NCBI RefSeq assembly: GCF_003925875.1
Contig: NZ_AP019309.1
Coordinates: 434,001-498,000, forward strand
Direction: 5' to 3'
DNA length: 64,000 nt
From: Intestinibaculum porci
GTDB lineage: Bacteria; Bacillota_I; Bacilli_A; Erysipelotrichales; Coprobacillaceae
Shown here: one piece after another, positions 24,979 to 34,829 of the stretch
How the letters are laid out: each line of letters opens with the position of its first letter
Numbering within the stretch: the stretch's first letter is position 1
Translations under genes and position numbers: made by a program
The notes under the pieces: generated by a model
What the model saw: the letters and a program-made list of their open reading frames with translations, nothing else
Database searches by the model: none
Told to the model about the DNA's origin: nothing

Positions 24979-26634
24979 ATGGATACAATTATTGGAACAA
25001 TTGAAAAGGGTAAACCATTTTTTGATAAGTTAGCCCGTAACCGTTATTTAAAAGCTATTCGTGATGGTTTCTTATCGGCGATGCCGATCATTATCTTCTC
25101 ATCGATTTTCTTATTAATTGCTTACGTTCCTAATATCTGGGGCTACAACTGGCCAAAATCGATTGAAACCATTTTAATGAAACCTTATAACTATTCAATG
25201 GGCATTATGGCTTTAGTCGTTTCGGCCACGACGGCGAAACATTTCACCGATGCTTTAAATCGTGATATGCCAGAAAACAACCAGCTGAACTTCATTTCCA
25301 CAATGGTCGCTTCAATGGTTGGGTTCTTACTTTTATCAAGTGATGCCTTAACCGCGAAAGACGGCGCCGCCGGCTTTGGCAATGCCCTGCTTGGCTCAAA
25401 AGGCTTATTAACGGCTTTTATCTCAGCCTTTATTGTCGGCGGGATTTATAAGTTCTTTGTCTCACGCAATATCACCATCAAATTACCAGAACAGGTTCCA
25501 CCAAACATTTCACAGACTTTCAAGGATGTTATTCCTTTCTCGGTAGCGATTGTCTTCTTCTGGTTATTTGATTTAGGTTTTAGAAATATCTTTGGTTACT
25601 GTTTTGCCCAGGGCGTGATCAATGTCTTCCAGCCATTATTTGGCGCCGCTGACGGTTATATCGGTTTAGCCATTATCTATGGCGCGATGTCCTTATTCTG
25701 GTTTGTCGGCGTCCATGGTCCATCGATCGTCGAACCAGCGATCTCGGCTGCTTTATTACTGGGCATGTCGGAAAACTTAGCCGCTGTTCAGGCGGGCCAG
25801 CATGCGACACATGTCTTATCATTAGGCGCGCAGTATTTCGTTGTCTGCCTTGGCGGTACCGGAGCTACCTTAGTGCCTTGTCTGATGTTTGCCTTCTTAG
25901 CGAAGTCTAAACAGTTAAAAGCGATTGGCCGCGCCTCAGCCATTCCGGTATTCTTCAATGTCAATGAACCATTCTTATTTGGGGCACCAATGGTTTTAAA
26001 CCCAGTGTTCTTTGTGCCATTTATTTTAACACCAGTCTTCAATATCTGGCTGCTTAAAATCTTTATTGATTTCTTAGGTATGGATGGGTTCCTTTATACC
26101 TTACCTTGGACAACCCCTGGTCCCATTGGGATTATCTTAGGCTGTGGCATGAAACTCTTACCATGTGTCTTCTTAGCGGCTGTGGTGGCGTTAGACTTTG
26201 TCATGTATTATCCATTCTTTAAAGTGTATGACGCTGAAAAAGTGGAAGAAGAAAAGAATGCGACGAATGAAGTCAAAGCGGAAAAAGAAGTCGATGTCGA
26301 CGGCGAAGTCTTAGATTCGAAAAAGATTCTGGTCTTATGTGCCGGCGGCGGAACGTCTGGTTTATTAGCCAATGCCTTAGCCAAAGGCGCTAAGGAAAAA
26401 GGCATTCCATTAGTGACGGCAGCGGGCAGTTATGGCGCACACACCGATATTATGAAAGACTATGATCTGGTCATCTTAGCCCCGCAGGTGGCCTCATACT
26501 ATCAGGATTTAAAGAAAGATACCGATCGTTTAGGTATTAAGTCGGTGGCTTGTCAGGGGAAACAGTATATTGAATTAACCCGTAACCCACAGAAAGCATT
26601 AGAATTTGTATTTAGCGTATTGGAGGAAGCATAA
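24979..26634 (+). CDS. lacE: PTS lactose-type EIICB transporter
   Basis: The 551 residues comprise an EIIC membrane domain (about 1-420; GVHGPSIVEPA and the FNVNEPFLFGAPMVLNP motif that binds sugar) joined by a charged linker to a C-terminal EIIB domain. The phospho-cysteine lies in VLCAGGGTSGLLAN near residue 453. This IICB fusion order is that of LacE, whereas cellobiose systems usually have a separate EIIB. It imports and phosphorylates lactose at C6. Confidence 0.85.
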   Translation: MDTIIGTIEKGKPFFDKLARNRYLKAIRDGFLSAMPIIIFSSIFLLIAYVPNIWGYNWPKSIETILMKPYNYSMGIMALVVSATTAKHFTDALNRDMPENNQLNFISTMVASMVGFLLLSSDALTAKDGAAGFGNALLGSKGLLTAFISAFIVGGIYKFFVSRNITIKLPEQVPPNISQTFKDVIPFSVAIVFFWLFDLGFRNIFGYCFAQGVINVFQPLFGAADGYIGLAIIYGAMSLFWFVGVHGPSIVEPAISAALLLGMSENLAAVQAGQHATHVLSLGAQYFVVCLGGTGATLVPCLMFAFLAKSKQLKAIGRASAIPVFFNVNEPFLFGAPMVLNPVFFVPFILTPVFNIWLLKIFIDFLGMDGFLYTLPWTTPGPIGIILGCGMKLLPCVFLAAVVALDFVMYYPFFKVYDAEKVEEEKNATNEVKAEKEVDVDGEVLDSKKILVLCAGGGTSGLLANALAKGAKEKGIPLVTAAGSYGAHTDIMKDYDLVILAPQVASYYQDLKKDTDRLGIKSVACQGKQYIELTRNPQKALEFVFSVLEEA

Positions 26635-26635
26635 C

Positions 26636-28039
26636 ATGAAATTTCCTAATGATTTTGTCTTTGGCGGCGCGACCGCTGCTTATCAGTGTGAAGGAGAAAC
26701 CCGCACTCATGGAAAGGGGAAAGTCGCCTGGGACGACTTTCTCGCCGCCCAGGGGCGTTTATCCGGTGATCCCGCCAGTGATTTTTACCATCAGTATCCC
26801 GTGGATTTAGATTTATGTCGTAAATTCCACATCAAAGCCATTCGTATTTCTATTGCCTGGAGCCGTATCTTCCCTGAAGGAACAGGCAGCATCAACCAGG
26901 AAGGCGTGGATTTTTATCATCGCGTTTTTCAGGAATGCCATAAAAACGGCGTTGAACCTTATGTGACATTGCATCATTTCGATACGCCCGATACCCTTCA
27001 TAAAGCCGGGGACTTCCTCAATAAAGACACGGTTGAAGCCTATGCCGCTTATGCAAAGTTTTGCTTTGAAGAATACCATCAGGAAGTCAAATACTGGTTT
27101 ACCTTCAATGAAGTATGGCCGGTGGCTACCAATCAGTATATTGAAGGGACTTTCCCGCCAGGGATCAAATATGATATTCCCAAAGCGATTCTCTCGATGC
27201 ATTATATGATGCTCGCTCATGCTAAAGCGGTCTTAGCCTTTAAAGAAGGCGGCTATCCTGGTCAAATTGGTGTCATTCACTCATTAGAGACGAAATATCC
27301 TTATGAAGATAATGAAGAAGATCGCTTAGCCGCGAAGAAGGAAGATATCTTAGCCAATCAGTTTGTCTTAGATGCGACCTTCTTAGGGACATATACCGAT
27401 GAGACTTTAGCTGTTATTCGGGACTTAGCCGCTCTTAATGGCGGTGACTTTAATCCTGATCCGGCCGATCTGGCAATTATGAAAAAAGCAGCTTCTATGA
27501 TTGATTACTTGGGCATGAATCATTATCAGAGTCATTTTATTAAAAGCTATGATGGGGAGAATGATATCTTCCATAATGGCACTGGTGAAAAAGGCACCAA
27601 CCGTTTCCGTCTCAAAGGTATTGGTGAACGAATGTTTAAAGAAGGCATTGAAACGACGGACTGGGACTGGCTCATCTACCCGCAAGGCATGTATGATATG
27701 ATCATGCGTATTAAAAAGCAGTATCCAATGTATAAAGCTATTTATATTACCGAAAATGGCATGGGTTATAAAGATACCTTCGAAGATGGTTTTATTGATG
27801 ACACGCCACGCTGTGATTATATCAATAAACACTTAAAAGTTTTAAAACAAGCCATCGCTGATGGCGCTCATGTGAAAGGCTACTTTGTCTGGTCTTTAAT
27901 GGATGTCTTCTCCTGGTCAAATGGCTACAACAAGCGTTATGGCCTCTTCTATGTCGACTTTGAGACCCAGAAACGTTATCCAAAGTGTTCTGCTTATTAC
28001 TATAAGATGGTCATTGACCGTAAGGACGTGATCGAATGA
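26636..28039 (+). CDS. lacG: 6-phospho-beta-galactosidase (GH1)
   Basis: This 467-residue GH1 enzyme begins MKFPNDFVFGGATAAYQCEG after TGGAGGAAGCATAAC, one base after lacE. The acid/base Glu is in FTFNEVWP near residue 157 and the nucleophile Glu in YITENGMGYK near 377. Overall wording is very close to LacG proteins (PASDFYHQYPVDL, PPGIKYD, DVFSWSNGYNKRYGLFYVDF). It cleaves lactose-6-phosphate. No tagatose-6-phosphate genes are in the window. Confidence 0.85.
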   Translation: MKFPNDFVFGGATAAYQCEGETRTHGKGKVAWDDFLAAQGRLSGDPASDFYHQYPVDLDLCRKFHIKAIRISIAWSRIFPEGTGSINQEGVDFYHRVFQECHKNGVEPYVTLHHFDTPDTLHKAGDFLNKDTVEAYAAYAKFCFEEYHQEVKYWFTFNEVWPVATNQYIEGTFPPGIKYDIPKAILSMHYMMLAHAKAVLAFKEGGYPGQIGVIHSLETKYPYEDNEEDRLAAKKEDILANQFVLDATFLGTYTDETLAVIRDLAALNGGDFNPDPADLAIMKKAASMIDYLGMNHYQSHFIKSYDGENDIFHNGTGEKGTNRFRLKGIGERMFKEGIETTDWDWLIYPQGMYDMIMRIKKQYPMYKAIYITENGMGYKDTFEDGFIDDTPRCDYINKHLKVLKQAIADGAHVKGYFVWSLMDVFSWSNGYNKRYGLFYVDFETQKRYPKCSAYYYKMVIDRKDVIE

Positions 28040-28707
28040 AAGGGGTGATCTTTGATTTTAATGGGACACTTTTTCTCGATCATGATAAACATGTCAAAGC
28101 CTGGAATCAGATCTCTCAGCTGCTTCGTCATTGTCCTATTACTAAGGAAGAGCTCTTTACCAAGTTCAATGGCGTTCCTAATGATGTCATTATAAGCGAG
28201 ATGTTAGCGGGGAAAGGGACGAAGCCGCAGATTCAAAAATACAGTGCCTTAAAGGAAGAATACTACCGCGCTTACTGTCAGAAAGATCCGGCTTCCTTTC
28301 ATTTGATTAATGGGGCTTATGACTATTTTCAATCCTTGCAGAAAAGGCATATCCCATTTACTATTGCCAGTGCATCGATTAAAGAGAATATTGATTTCTT
28401 TATCTCTTCCTTTCATTTAGATGATTACTTTGATATCTCAAAAATTGTTTATGATGATGGCACTTATCAAAATAAAGTGGCGATGTTTATTAAGGCGGCG
28501 CACAATATTGGCGTAGATATTTCTGACTGTTTGATTTATGAAGACAGCATCTCTGGAATTCAAAGCGCCTATGAAGCGGGCTGTCATGAAATCATTGTCA
28601 TTGATACGGCAGGGCAGAAAGATACCTACCAAAAACTGCCTGGCGTCGTGCGGGTCATCAGTGATTTAACGGAGGTCTGTTATGACAAAAGTGATTGCTC
28701 ACAATAA
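28036..28707 (+). CDS. HAD-superfamily hydrolase, beta-phosphoglucomutase-like
   Basis: This 223-residue protein overlaps lacG by ATGA. Motif I is DFNGTLF at residues 7-13 (family DxDxT), so the second Asp, normally acid/base, is Asn. Motif II is TIASASIK near 115, Lys is in KVAMF near 152, and EDSISG supplies motif IV near 171. It is probably a sugar-phosphate phosphatase or mutase acting on products of the PTS pathway. The Asn substitution favours neither firmly. Confidence 0.78.
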   Translation: MKGVIFDFNGTLFLDHDKHVKAWNQISQLLRHCPITKEELFTKFNGVPNDVIISEMLAGKGTKPQIQKYSALKEEYYRAYCQKDPASFHLINGAYDYFQSLQKRHIPFTIASASIKENIDFFISSFHLDDYFDISKIVYDDGTYQNKVAMFIKAAHNIGVDISDCLIYEDSISGIQSAYEAGCHEIIVIDTAGQKDTYQKLPGVVRVISDLTEVCYDKSDCSQ

Positions 28708-29689
28708 TCTGATTGATGAAATTATTCTCCGTAATGAGGAGATGGAAGTCCATCTCCTCAATCTGGGAGCCACGATCAAAAATATTTATGTTTCTGATGC
28801 GCAAAAGCATATCCGTGATGTGGTACTTGGATATGGTGATGTCTTTGATTACATGCGTTATGATGGCTACTTAGGTGCTAGTGTTGGTCGCTGCGCTAAC
28901 CGCATTGCGAAAGGACGCTTTACTTTAGACGGCAAAACCTATCATTTGCCAATCAATAATGGTCCTCATAGCTTGCATGGCGGTCTCAAAGGTTTTTCTT
29001 ATCGCTTATTTGACTACATTTATACCAATCATCAGGTCACTTTCCATTACTTATCGCCTGATGGCCAGGAAGGCTATCCCGGCACGTTAGATGTCTATGT
29101 CACCTACACATTAGACAAAACAACCCTCACGATGGATTATCAGGCAGTGACGAGTCAAACGACTTTAGTCAATCTCACTAATCATACGTACTTTAACTTA
29201 GATGGCATCGCGTGTCCTATTGATGATCATCTGCTTACGGTGAAAGCCTCGCACTATGCCCTCGTTGATGGTGATGGCTTAGTCACTGGTGAAATCAGGG
29301 ATATCCACCATACACCTTTTGATTTCACAAAGGAAAAAGCGATTGGGGAAGCTTTACATAGCGATGATCCCCAGATTATCCTTGCCCGCGGCTTAGATCA
29401 TCCGTTCTTATTTGATGACAATCATGATCAGGTGATTTTACGTTCAAAAGCGAGCGGGATCACAATGAAAGTATCGACATCTCTGCCTTTGGCGCAGATT
29501 TATAGTGCTAACTATTTAGATGGCCGCTTAGGCAAACATAAATATCCGATGAACGCGCAAAGTGCGCTGTGCATAGAAACATCGTATCTTCCCGATAGCA
29601 TCCACTTGGAAAAAGACTCACCGACGATCTTAAAACCAGGGGAGAGTTATCAGGCATCCACATCTTATACATTCACTCATGAAGGCTAG
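28682..29689 (+). CDS. galM: Aldose 1-epimerase (galactose mutarotase)
   Basis: This 335-residue GalM-fold protein has ASVGRCANRIAKGRF near 62-76, NNGPHSLHGG near 93-102 with the catalytic-type His, NLTNHTYFNLDG near 163 and a C-terminal CIETSYLPDS block carrying the catalytic Glu. It overlaps the HAD gene by 26 bases, with GGAGG before the ATG at 28682. It interconverts alpha and beta anomers of galactose or related sugars released by the operon. Confidence 0.9.
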   Translation: MTKVIAHNNLIDEIILRNEEMEVHLLNLGATIKNIYVSDAQKHIRDVVLGYGDVFDYMRYDGYLGASVGRCANRIAKGRFTLDGKTYHLPINNGPHSLHGGLKGFSYRLFDYIYTNHQVTFHYLSPDGQEGYPGTLDVYVTYTLDKTTLTMDYQAVTSQTTLVNLTNHTYFNLDGIACPIDDHLLTVKASHYALVDGDGLVTGEIRDIHHTPFDFTKEKAIGEALHSDDPQIILARGLDHPFLFDDNHDQVILRSKASGITMKVSTSLPLAQIYSANYLDGRLGKHKYPMNAQSALCIETSYLPDSIHLEKDSPTILKPGESYQASTSYTFTHEG

Positions 29690-29811
29690 AAGATTTACTA
29701 ATCTTTTAGTCTTTTTCTATGTTTAAACGATTGATTTCGTTAATAGACAAATAATGAGAATGTTAACTTCCTGAAAAATGATCACTAAAACTTAATCGAT
29801 TTATTCGAAAG

Positions 29812-29854
29812 AGCAAAAATAGTTGAAAAAATCATGCTATTTTTGCTATTTTTT
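29812..29854 (+). terminator. Terminator inside the left end of IS copy A
   Basis: A perfect 11-bp stem AGCAAAAATAG / CTATTTTTGCT is followed by a T-rich run. It lies between the left terminal repeat and the transposase promoter. Confidence 0.75.
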
Positions 29855-29930
29855 ATATCTTTTCTTATGAAGTTATGATATAATACTAGTGAAGAATCTC
29901 ACTAAAAAATCGTTGAAAAGAGGTGCTTTT

Positions 29931-31613
29931 ATGTTTTTGAAAGAACTGGTTAAAATTCCAGAAGAAAAAGGAAGAATCAATCAGACAAAGAAAGGTAAAA
30001 ACTGCTATGTTCGATATCTTTTAGAGGCTAAGTATTATCCGGACAAAAAGTATGCTATTCCTAAATTTGTCAATATAGGCAAAGTGGCTGATGAAGCTGG
30101 CATGATGTATCCAAATCAGAACTATATTAAATATTTTGGAAGGGACGAGCTATCCGAAGATCATTCTTCAGAAAGAAGCGGCTGCCTTAAAGTGGGGGCT
30201 TATATTGTTTTATCAGAATTGGCGCGAGAGATGGAATTAAAAAAGATACTCGAAAAAAGATTTACATCTGAAGATGCAAATCTGATTCTTGATTTAGCTT
30301 TCTATGCGATCATAACTGAAAATTTTCAGGGCCAGTACTATCCCTATTATGCATTTGAGCATCCTCTGATGACGGACCATATGAAAATATATAGCGATTC
30401 AAAGATTTCAAGCTTTCTGGCATCGGTTGAACCGAATCAAATTCAAGGCTTTATGAATGACTGGAACTGCAATCGAGATCACGATAAGCGCATTTATGTT
30501 TCTTATGATTCAACCAATAAAAACTGTCAAGCTGGAGACATAGATATGGTGGAATTTGGACATGCAAAGGTTGATAAGGGATTGCCTATTGTAAATATAG
30601 CTATGGCCTATGATACCTGTAATGAGCAGCCTCTTTTCTATGAGCAGTATCCGGGAAGTATTGTGGATGTATCCCAGCTGAGATATATGATTGGCAAGGC
30701 TCAGGGATATGGGTACAGGAATATTGGGTTTATTTTGGACAGAGGCTACTTTAGTAAACCAAATATACATGACTTGGATCATGCAGACTATCCTTTTATA
30801 ATTATGGTCAAGGGACAAAAAAGCTTAGTAAGAAGCATTGTTTTGGAAAACCAGGATACTTTTGAAAAGGATAGAGACTGTTTTATACCAAAATATAGGG
30901 TATATGGAAAAACAGTTAAGCGAACACTTTATGCCTCTGATGAAAAAGATCGTTATTTTCATCTTTACTATTCTAATAAAAGAAATGCTTTGGAAACAGA
31001 ATGTTTTGAGGATAAGATAGCAGCTATGAAAGATTTTCTGGATAGTCTCAGAGGAACGAAAGCGACGATATCAAACAAATATAGTAAATATTTCAATCTT
31101 GAAATGCATAAGGATGGGACATTTATTTGTGCAAGTGAAAAAAATAATGTTATTATCGAAGAATTATCACTTTTTGGATATTTCTGTATTATTACATCAG
31201 AACCGTTAACTGCCAAAGAAGCTCTTGAGATTTATAAAAGCAGAGATACGTCCGAAAAATTATTTAGAGGAGATAAATCTTATTTGGGGGCGGATGCGAT
31301 CAGAGTTTATTCAGGGGAATCAATGAGAACGAAGATGTTTGTGGAATTTATAGCACTGATATTAAGAAACAGAATGCACATTCAATTGAAGCGTGAAGAA
31401 GAAAAGATGAAAAAGAAACCAAATTATATGACAGTACCAGCAGCTATTAGAGAGTTGGAGAAGATGCAATTAATTAGAGATGGTCAAGGTGATTATATAG
31501 TAGATCATGCCACAACAAAAACTCAGAAGGCTATTCTTAAGGCATTTGGCATTGATGCAAATGTTCTGAAAAAGCGAAACGCGAGTTTGTGCAAAGAGTT
31601 GAACGATGTTTAG
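29931..31613 (+). CDS. IS1634-family (IS4 superfamily) transposase, copy A
   Basis: This 560-residue DDE transposase starts MFLKELVKIPEEKG after AAGAGGTGCTTTT, matching the start of copy B. The acid residues are in YVSYDSTNKN, GFILDRGYF and the YREK signature YKSRDTSEKLFRGDK (Y-x2-R-x3-E-x6-K). A promoter with TATAAT near 29878 and shared ATGATATAATACTAGTG precedes it. It appears intact. It differs from copy B at many positions, so the two are old relatives rather than a recent duplication. Confidence 0.92.
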   Translation: MFLKELVKIPEEKGRINQTKKGKNCYVRYLLEAKYYPDKKYAIPKFVNIGKVADEAGMMYPNQNYIKYFGRDELSEDHSSERSGCLKVGAYIVLSELAREMELKKILEKRFTSEDANLILDLAFYAIITENFQGQYYPYYAFEHPLMTDHMKIYSDSKISSFLASVEPNQIQGFMNDWNCNRDHDKRIYVSYDSTNKNCQAGDIDMVEFGHAKVDKGLPIVNIAMAYDTCNEQPLFYEQYPGSIVDVSQLRYMIGKAQGYGYRNIGFILDRGYFSKPNIHDLDHADYPFIIMVKGQKSLVRSIVLENQDTFEKDRDCFIPKYRVYGKTVKRTLYASDEKDRYFHLYYSNKRNALETECFEDKIAAMKDFLDSLRGTKATISNKYSKYFNLEMHKDGTFICASEKNNVIIEELSLFGYFCIITSEPLTAKEALEIYKSRDTSEKLFRGDKSYLGADAIRVYSGESMRTKMFVEFIALILRNRMHIQLKREEEKMKKKPNYMTVPAAIRELEKMQLIRDGQGDYIVDHATTKTQKAILKAFGIDANVLKKRNASLCKELNDV

Positions 31614-31875
31614 ATATAGTATAATAAATTAATTTAAAAAGCATCCTGATGATATTCCATTAATCAGGATGCTTTTGTATATCTACATTTAACAGAATAT
31701 ATTAAACGTATAATTATTAACTGAAATAGTGAGAAAATTCTAGGAAGTTAAGAGAGAATCATTATTGTTATAATAAAATACAATCAAAATGATAAAAAGT
31801 TATTGACCCTAGTATAATGCTAGAGTTTATACTGTGAAGCATACAAGAAAGAAATCCACAAGGGGGCGTATAGTT

Positions 31876-33018
31876 ATGGATACGAAAATCGATTTCTTAT
31901 ATCTCTCAGAACCGGATATGATCAAAGCCGGGGTTAAAGACATGAAAGCCTGCGTGGCATCAATGGAATCGATGTTACTGCTGTTAAAAGAAGGGGACTA
32001 CCGCATGGGCGGGGAAAATGGCAACTCCCATGGCTGTATGATCATGTTCCCAGATCATCCGAAGTTTCCGGGAATGCCCAGAAATACTCAGGATCGTCGC
32101 TTTATGGCGATGCCAGCATATCTTGGCGGGGCATATCAGATGGCCGGAGTCAAATGGTATGGCTCCAATATTGAAAATAAAGAAAAAGGCTTACCAAGAA
32201 GTATCTTGATGATGACCTTATCTGATAAAGACACTGGGGCACCGTTAGCCTTTATGTCAGCGAACTTATTATCCGCTTACCGAACCGGCGGGGTGCCGGG
32301 TGTGGGGGCGAAGTACTTAGCCCGGAAAGATAGTGAAACCGTTGCGATTATTGGTCCTGGGGTCATGGGCAAAACGAGCTTAGCCGCTTTTGCGGTGACT
32401 TGCCCCAAACTGCATCGTTTGCATATTAAAGGGCGCGGCCGCAAGTCGATTGACAGTTTTATTGATTTTGTGAAGAAAGAATTCCCACAGTTTGATGAAA
32501 TCAAAGTGTGTGAAACGGAAGAAGAAGCGGTCCGCGATGCCGATATTATTTCTTTCACCACGGTTGCTCAGTGCGGTGATGATATCGCCATTGTGGATAC
32601 TTATCCTTATGTGGCAAAAGAATGGGTCAAGCCAGGGGCTTTTATCTCGATGCCATCAGCGGCGAAGTTTGATGATGAGATGGTTGTCAAAGCCAAATGC
32701 GTCGTTGATAACATGATGTTATATGAAGCCTGGGAAGAGGAATATCCCTATCCGACTTATCCTAAGATTGCCATTATTGGATCGAAATTTACCGATTTGA
32801 TTCATGAAGGCAAAAAGAAGAAAGAAGACATCGCCGAAATGGCGGATATCATCTTAGGCAAAACACCTGGACGAACAAGTGATGATGAAATCATTATTTA
32901 TTCCGTTGGCGGAATGCCGGTCGAAGATGTCGCCTGGGGCTGCAGCGTCTATAAGAAAGCTAAAGAGCTAGGCATTGGCGTGAAGTTAAATCTCTGGGAC
33001 AAACCAGAAATGGCATAA
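31876..33018 (+). CDS. Ornithine cyclodeaminase/mu-crystallin family protein
   Basis: This 380-residue protein starts MDTKIDFLYLSEPDM after AGGGGGCGTATAGTT. The central Rossmann motif is VAIIGPGVMGKTSLAAF near residue 155, with an SANLLSAYRTGGVPGVGAKYLA block before it, as in the family. Members act as cyclodeaminases, imine reductases or opine-type dehydrogenases. It is the first gene of an operon with PII, a permease and redox subunits, so it probably processes an imino or amino acid. I recall relatives being labelled tyramine oxidase subunit B but cannot verify this. Confidence 0.8.
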   Translation: MDTKIDFLYLSEPDMIKAGVKDMKACVASMESMLLLLKEGDYRMGGENGNSHGCMIMFPDHPKFPGMPRNTQDRRFMAMPAYLGGAYQMAGVKWYGSNIENKEKGLPRSILMMTLSDKDTGAPLAFMSANLLSAYRTGGVPGVGAKYLARKDSETVAIIGPGVMGKTSLAAFAVTCPKLHRLHIKGRGRKSIDSFIDFVKKEFPQFDEIKVCETEEEAVRDADIISFTTVAQCGDDIAIVDTYPYVAKEWVKPGAFISMPSAAKFDDEMVVKAKCVVDNMMLYEAWEEEYPYPTYPKIAIIGSKFTDLIHEGKKKKEDIAEMADIILGKTPGRTSDDEIIIYSVGGMPVEDVAWGCSVYKKAKELGIGVKLNLWDKPEMA

Positions 33019-33032
33019 AGGGGGAAAAGCGT

Positions 33033-33380
33033 ATGAGTAAACTATCAAGAATTGAAATTATCTGTGACATGTCCAAATTCAGTCTATTGAAAAGCGAACT
33101 AAGTCAGTTGGGTGTCCGAGGAATGACTTTCATTCAGGTCTTAGGCTGTGGCGCTGAAAAGGGCACGAAAGAATATGAAGTGGATGAAAACTATGAAATG
33201 GAATTGTTGCCAAAAATAGAGGTGCAGTGCGTCGTCGAAAGTGAACGTGTGGCAGAGATTGTCGATCGTGTGGAAAAAGCGCTGTATACCGGTCATATCG
33301 GTGATGGCAAGATCTTTGTCATGAGCTTAGATGATGTCATTCGCGTCCGCACAGGAGATCACGGAGAAAAAGCTTTATAA
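33033..33380 (+). CDS. PII-family signalling protein (GlnB/GlnK-like)
   Basis: This 115-residue ferredoxin-fold trimer protein has a first strand RIEIICDMSKFSLLKSELSQLGVRGMTFIQV, a T-loop region GCGAEKGTKEYEVDENYEMELLPK and the C-terminal GDGKIFVMSLDDVIRVRTGD signature. PII proteins bind ATP/ADP and 2-oxoglutarate and clamp transporters or enzymes. The next gene is a permease, so the permease or the oxidase is the likely partner. The T-loop differs from canonical GlnB, and modification at its tyrosine is unproven. Confidence 0.88.
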   Translation: MSKLSRIEIICDMSKFSLLKSELSQLGVRGMTFIQVLGCGAEKGTKEYEVDENYEMELLPKIEVQCVVESERVAEIVDRVEKALYTGHIGDGKIFVMSLDDVIRVRTGDHGEKAL

Positions 33381-33410
33381 ACATCTTCCTAAAGGAAAGG
33401 GGGAACTTTT

Positions 33411-34811
33411 ATGGAAAAGAAACTCGGCTTACGTAACGTTGTCTCCGTCTCCGTTGGTTTAGTCATTGCGACCAGCTGTCTGATTTCCTTAGGCCAGGGG
33501 GCTGGGGAAATCGGTGAGCTGTTCATCTTTGCGATGATCATTGCCTGTTTGTTAAACATGGTGACGATGGCCACAATGAGTGAACTCAATGCCTTAATGC
33601 CCAACGTTACCGGCGGTCTGGCTCAGTATACGTTAGCGGGCATTGGCCCGGTGCCAACGATCGTTCTGATGGTGGGCGGCTATATGATTTCGAATATCCT
33701 CTCCTCAGGGGTAGAAGCCTCGATCTTCGCCTATGCGATGGGGAAAGTCTTAGGCTTACCGATTCCCAATTTCTTTTGGACGGTGTTAGCCTCAATCGTC
33801 ATCCTGATTGCGAATTTACGCGGTGTCGATATGTTTGCGAAGATTCAGGATTTGGTTGCTTATTTATTACTTGGTTCGATGCTTCTGATGGGGCTTATCG
33901 GCGTCTTCAAATTAGGCACCGGCACGGTCATTCATCAGCCGGCCATCATGCATCCGCATTTCAAAAATGTCGTGTCGATGACCGCTGTGGCCTTCTGGTT
34001 ATTTATTGGTGCCGAATATGCGATTCCCATTTCCAAGGATGTCAAAAATGCGAAGCGTAATGTTCCTTTAGGAATGTTCATTGGCTTAGGCATTATCTGT
34101 TTAGTCCAGTCGATTCTTATTATGGGCTTTAAAAACTATACCTACTGGGATGCTTTAGCGGCCAGTGCCGCCCCGCATTTACTCTATGGAGAAAACTTAT
34201 TAGGCAAAGCCGGCCAGATCTGGATGGCTTTCGTGGCCGCCTTAGCGGTTGTCAGTACCCAAAACTCAACTGTGCAGGGGCTATCCAGCATCTTTGCGGG
34301 GATGTCGCGAACGAATCTGATGCCTCAGTTTTTTGGGAAGTTAAACAAACATAAAGTGCCTTATATCGGTATTTGGGCAGTTACTTTATCAATCTTATTA
34401 TTTGCCTGGTTATCCCAGGATTCTTCTGATCGTATCAGTTTCTTAATCTTAGTCGGATCCGTGTTCTGGATGGCTTCCTATATTACCGCACATATCGATT
34501 TACTCGTATTCCGTAAACGATTACCCAATGCGCCAAGAAGCTTTAAAGTCCCTTTTGGTCCCATCTTACCAATCATTGGGATCTTAGGGGAAGTGTACAT
34601 GATTATGAACATCTCGATTGATCCAGTAGAACGTCATCATATTTGGGCTTTGACCGGGGTCATCTTTGTTATTCTCTTTGTCTATGCGATCATCTGGACG
34701 AAAGTCAAGATGCGCATACCCATCTTTAAACCAGTGCCAATGGAAAAAGTCCTGGCGATGGAAAATACAATGTACTACAAAATCAGAAAAAGAAGAGGTA
34801 TCTGGAAATAA
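33411..34811 (+). CDS. APC-superfamily amino-acid permease
   Basis: This 466-residue protein has about 12 membrane segments. The N-terminus GLRNVVSVSVGLVIATSCLISLGQGAGEIG fits TM1 of the APC fold, with its unwound substrate site. AFWLFIGAEYAIPISKDVKNAKRNVP is the conserved TM6-loop. GGGGGAACTTTT precedes the ATG. It probably imports the amino acid or amine oxidised by the downstream enzymes. Confidence 0.9.
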   Translation: MEKKLGLRNVVSVSVGLVIATSCLISLGQGAGEIGELFIFAMIIACLLNMVTMATMSELNALMPNVTGGLAQYTLAGIGPVPTIVLMVGGYMISNILSSGVEASIFAYAMGKVLGLPIPNFFWTVLASIVILIANLRGVDMFAKIQDLVAYLLLGSMLLMGLIGVFKLGTGTVIHQPAIMHPHFKNVVSMTAVAFWLFIGAEYAIPISKDVKNAKRNVPLGMFIGLGIICLVQSILIMGFKNYTYWDALAASAAPHLLYGENLLGKAGQIWMAFVAALAVVSTQNSTVQGLSSIFAGMSRTNLMPQFFGKLNKHKVPYIGIWAVTLSILLFAWLSQDSSDRISFLILVGSVFWMASYITAHIDLLVFRKRLPNAPRSFKVPFGPILPIIGILGEVYMIMNISIDPVERHHIWALTGVIFVILFVYAIIWTKVKMRIPIFKPVPMEKVLAMENTMYYKIRKRRGIWK

Positions 34812-34829
34812 CTCTCAGGGGGAACTTAT

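Larger units (their letters stand above)
29763..31751 (+). mobile_element. IS1634-like insertion sequence, copy A
   Basis: The element is about 1,989 bp. Terminal inverted repeats begin TTAACTTCCT (29763-29788) and are matched at the other end by AGGAAGTTAA (31726-31751); the inner parts share CACTA. It contains an outward-blocking terminator, a promoter and one transposase. No clear target duplication is visible, though GAGAAT occurs just outside both ends. It sits between galM and the amine-oxidation operon without breaking a recognisable gene. Confidence 0.85.

Noticed and set aside
31803-31833. Promoter of the amine-oxidation operon (TTGACC ... TATACT)
   Set aside because: The spacer would be 19 bp and another TATAAT lies at 31813 without a good -35, so I cannot choose.
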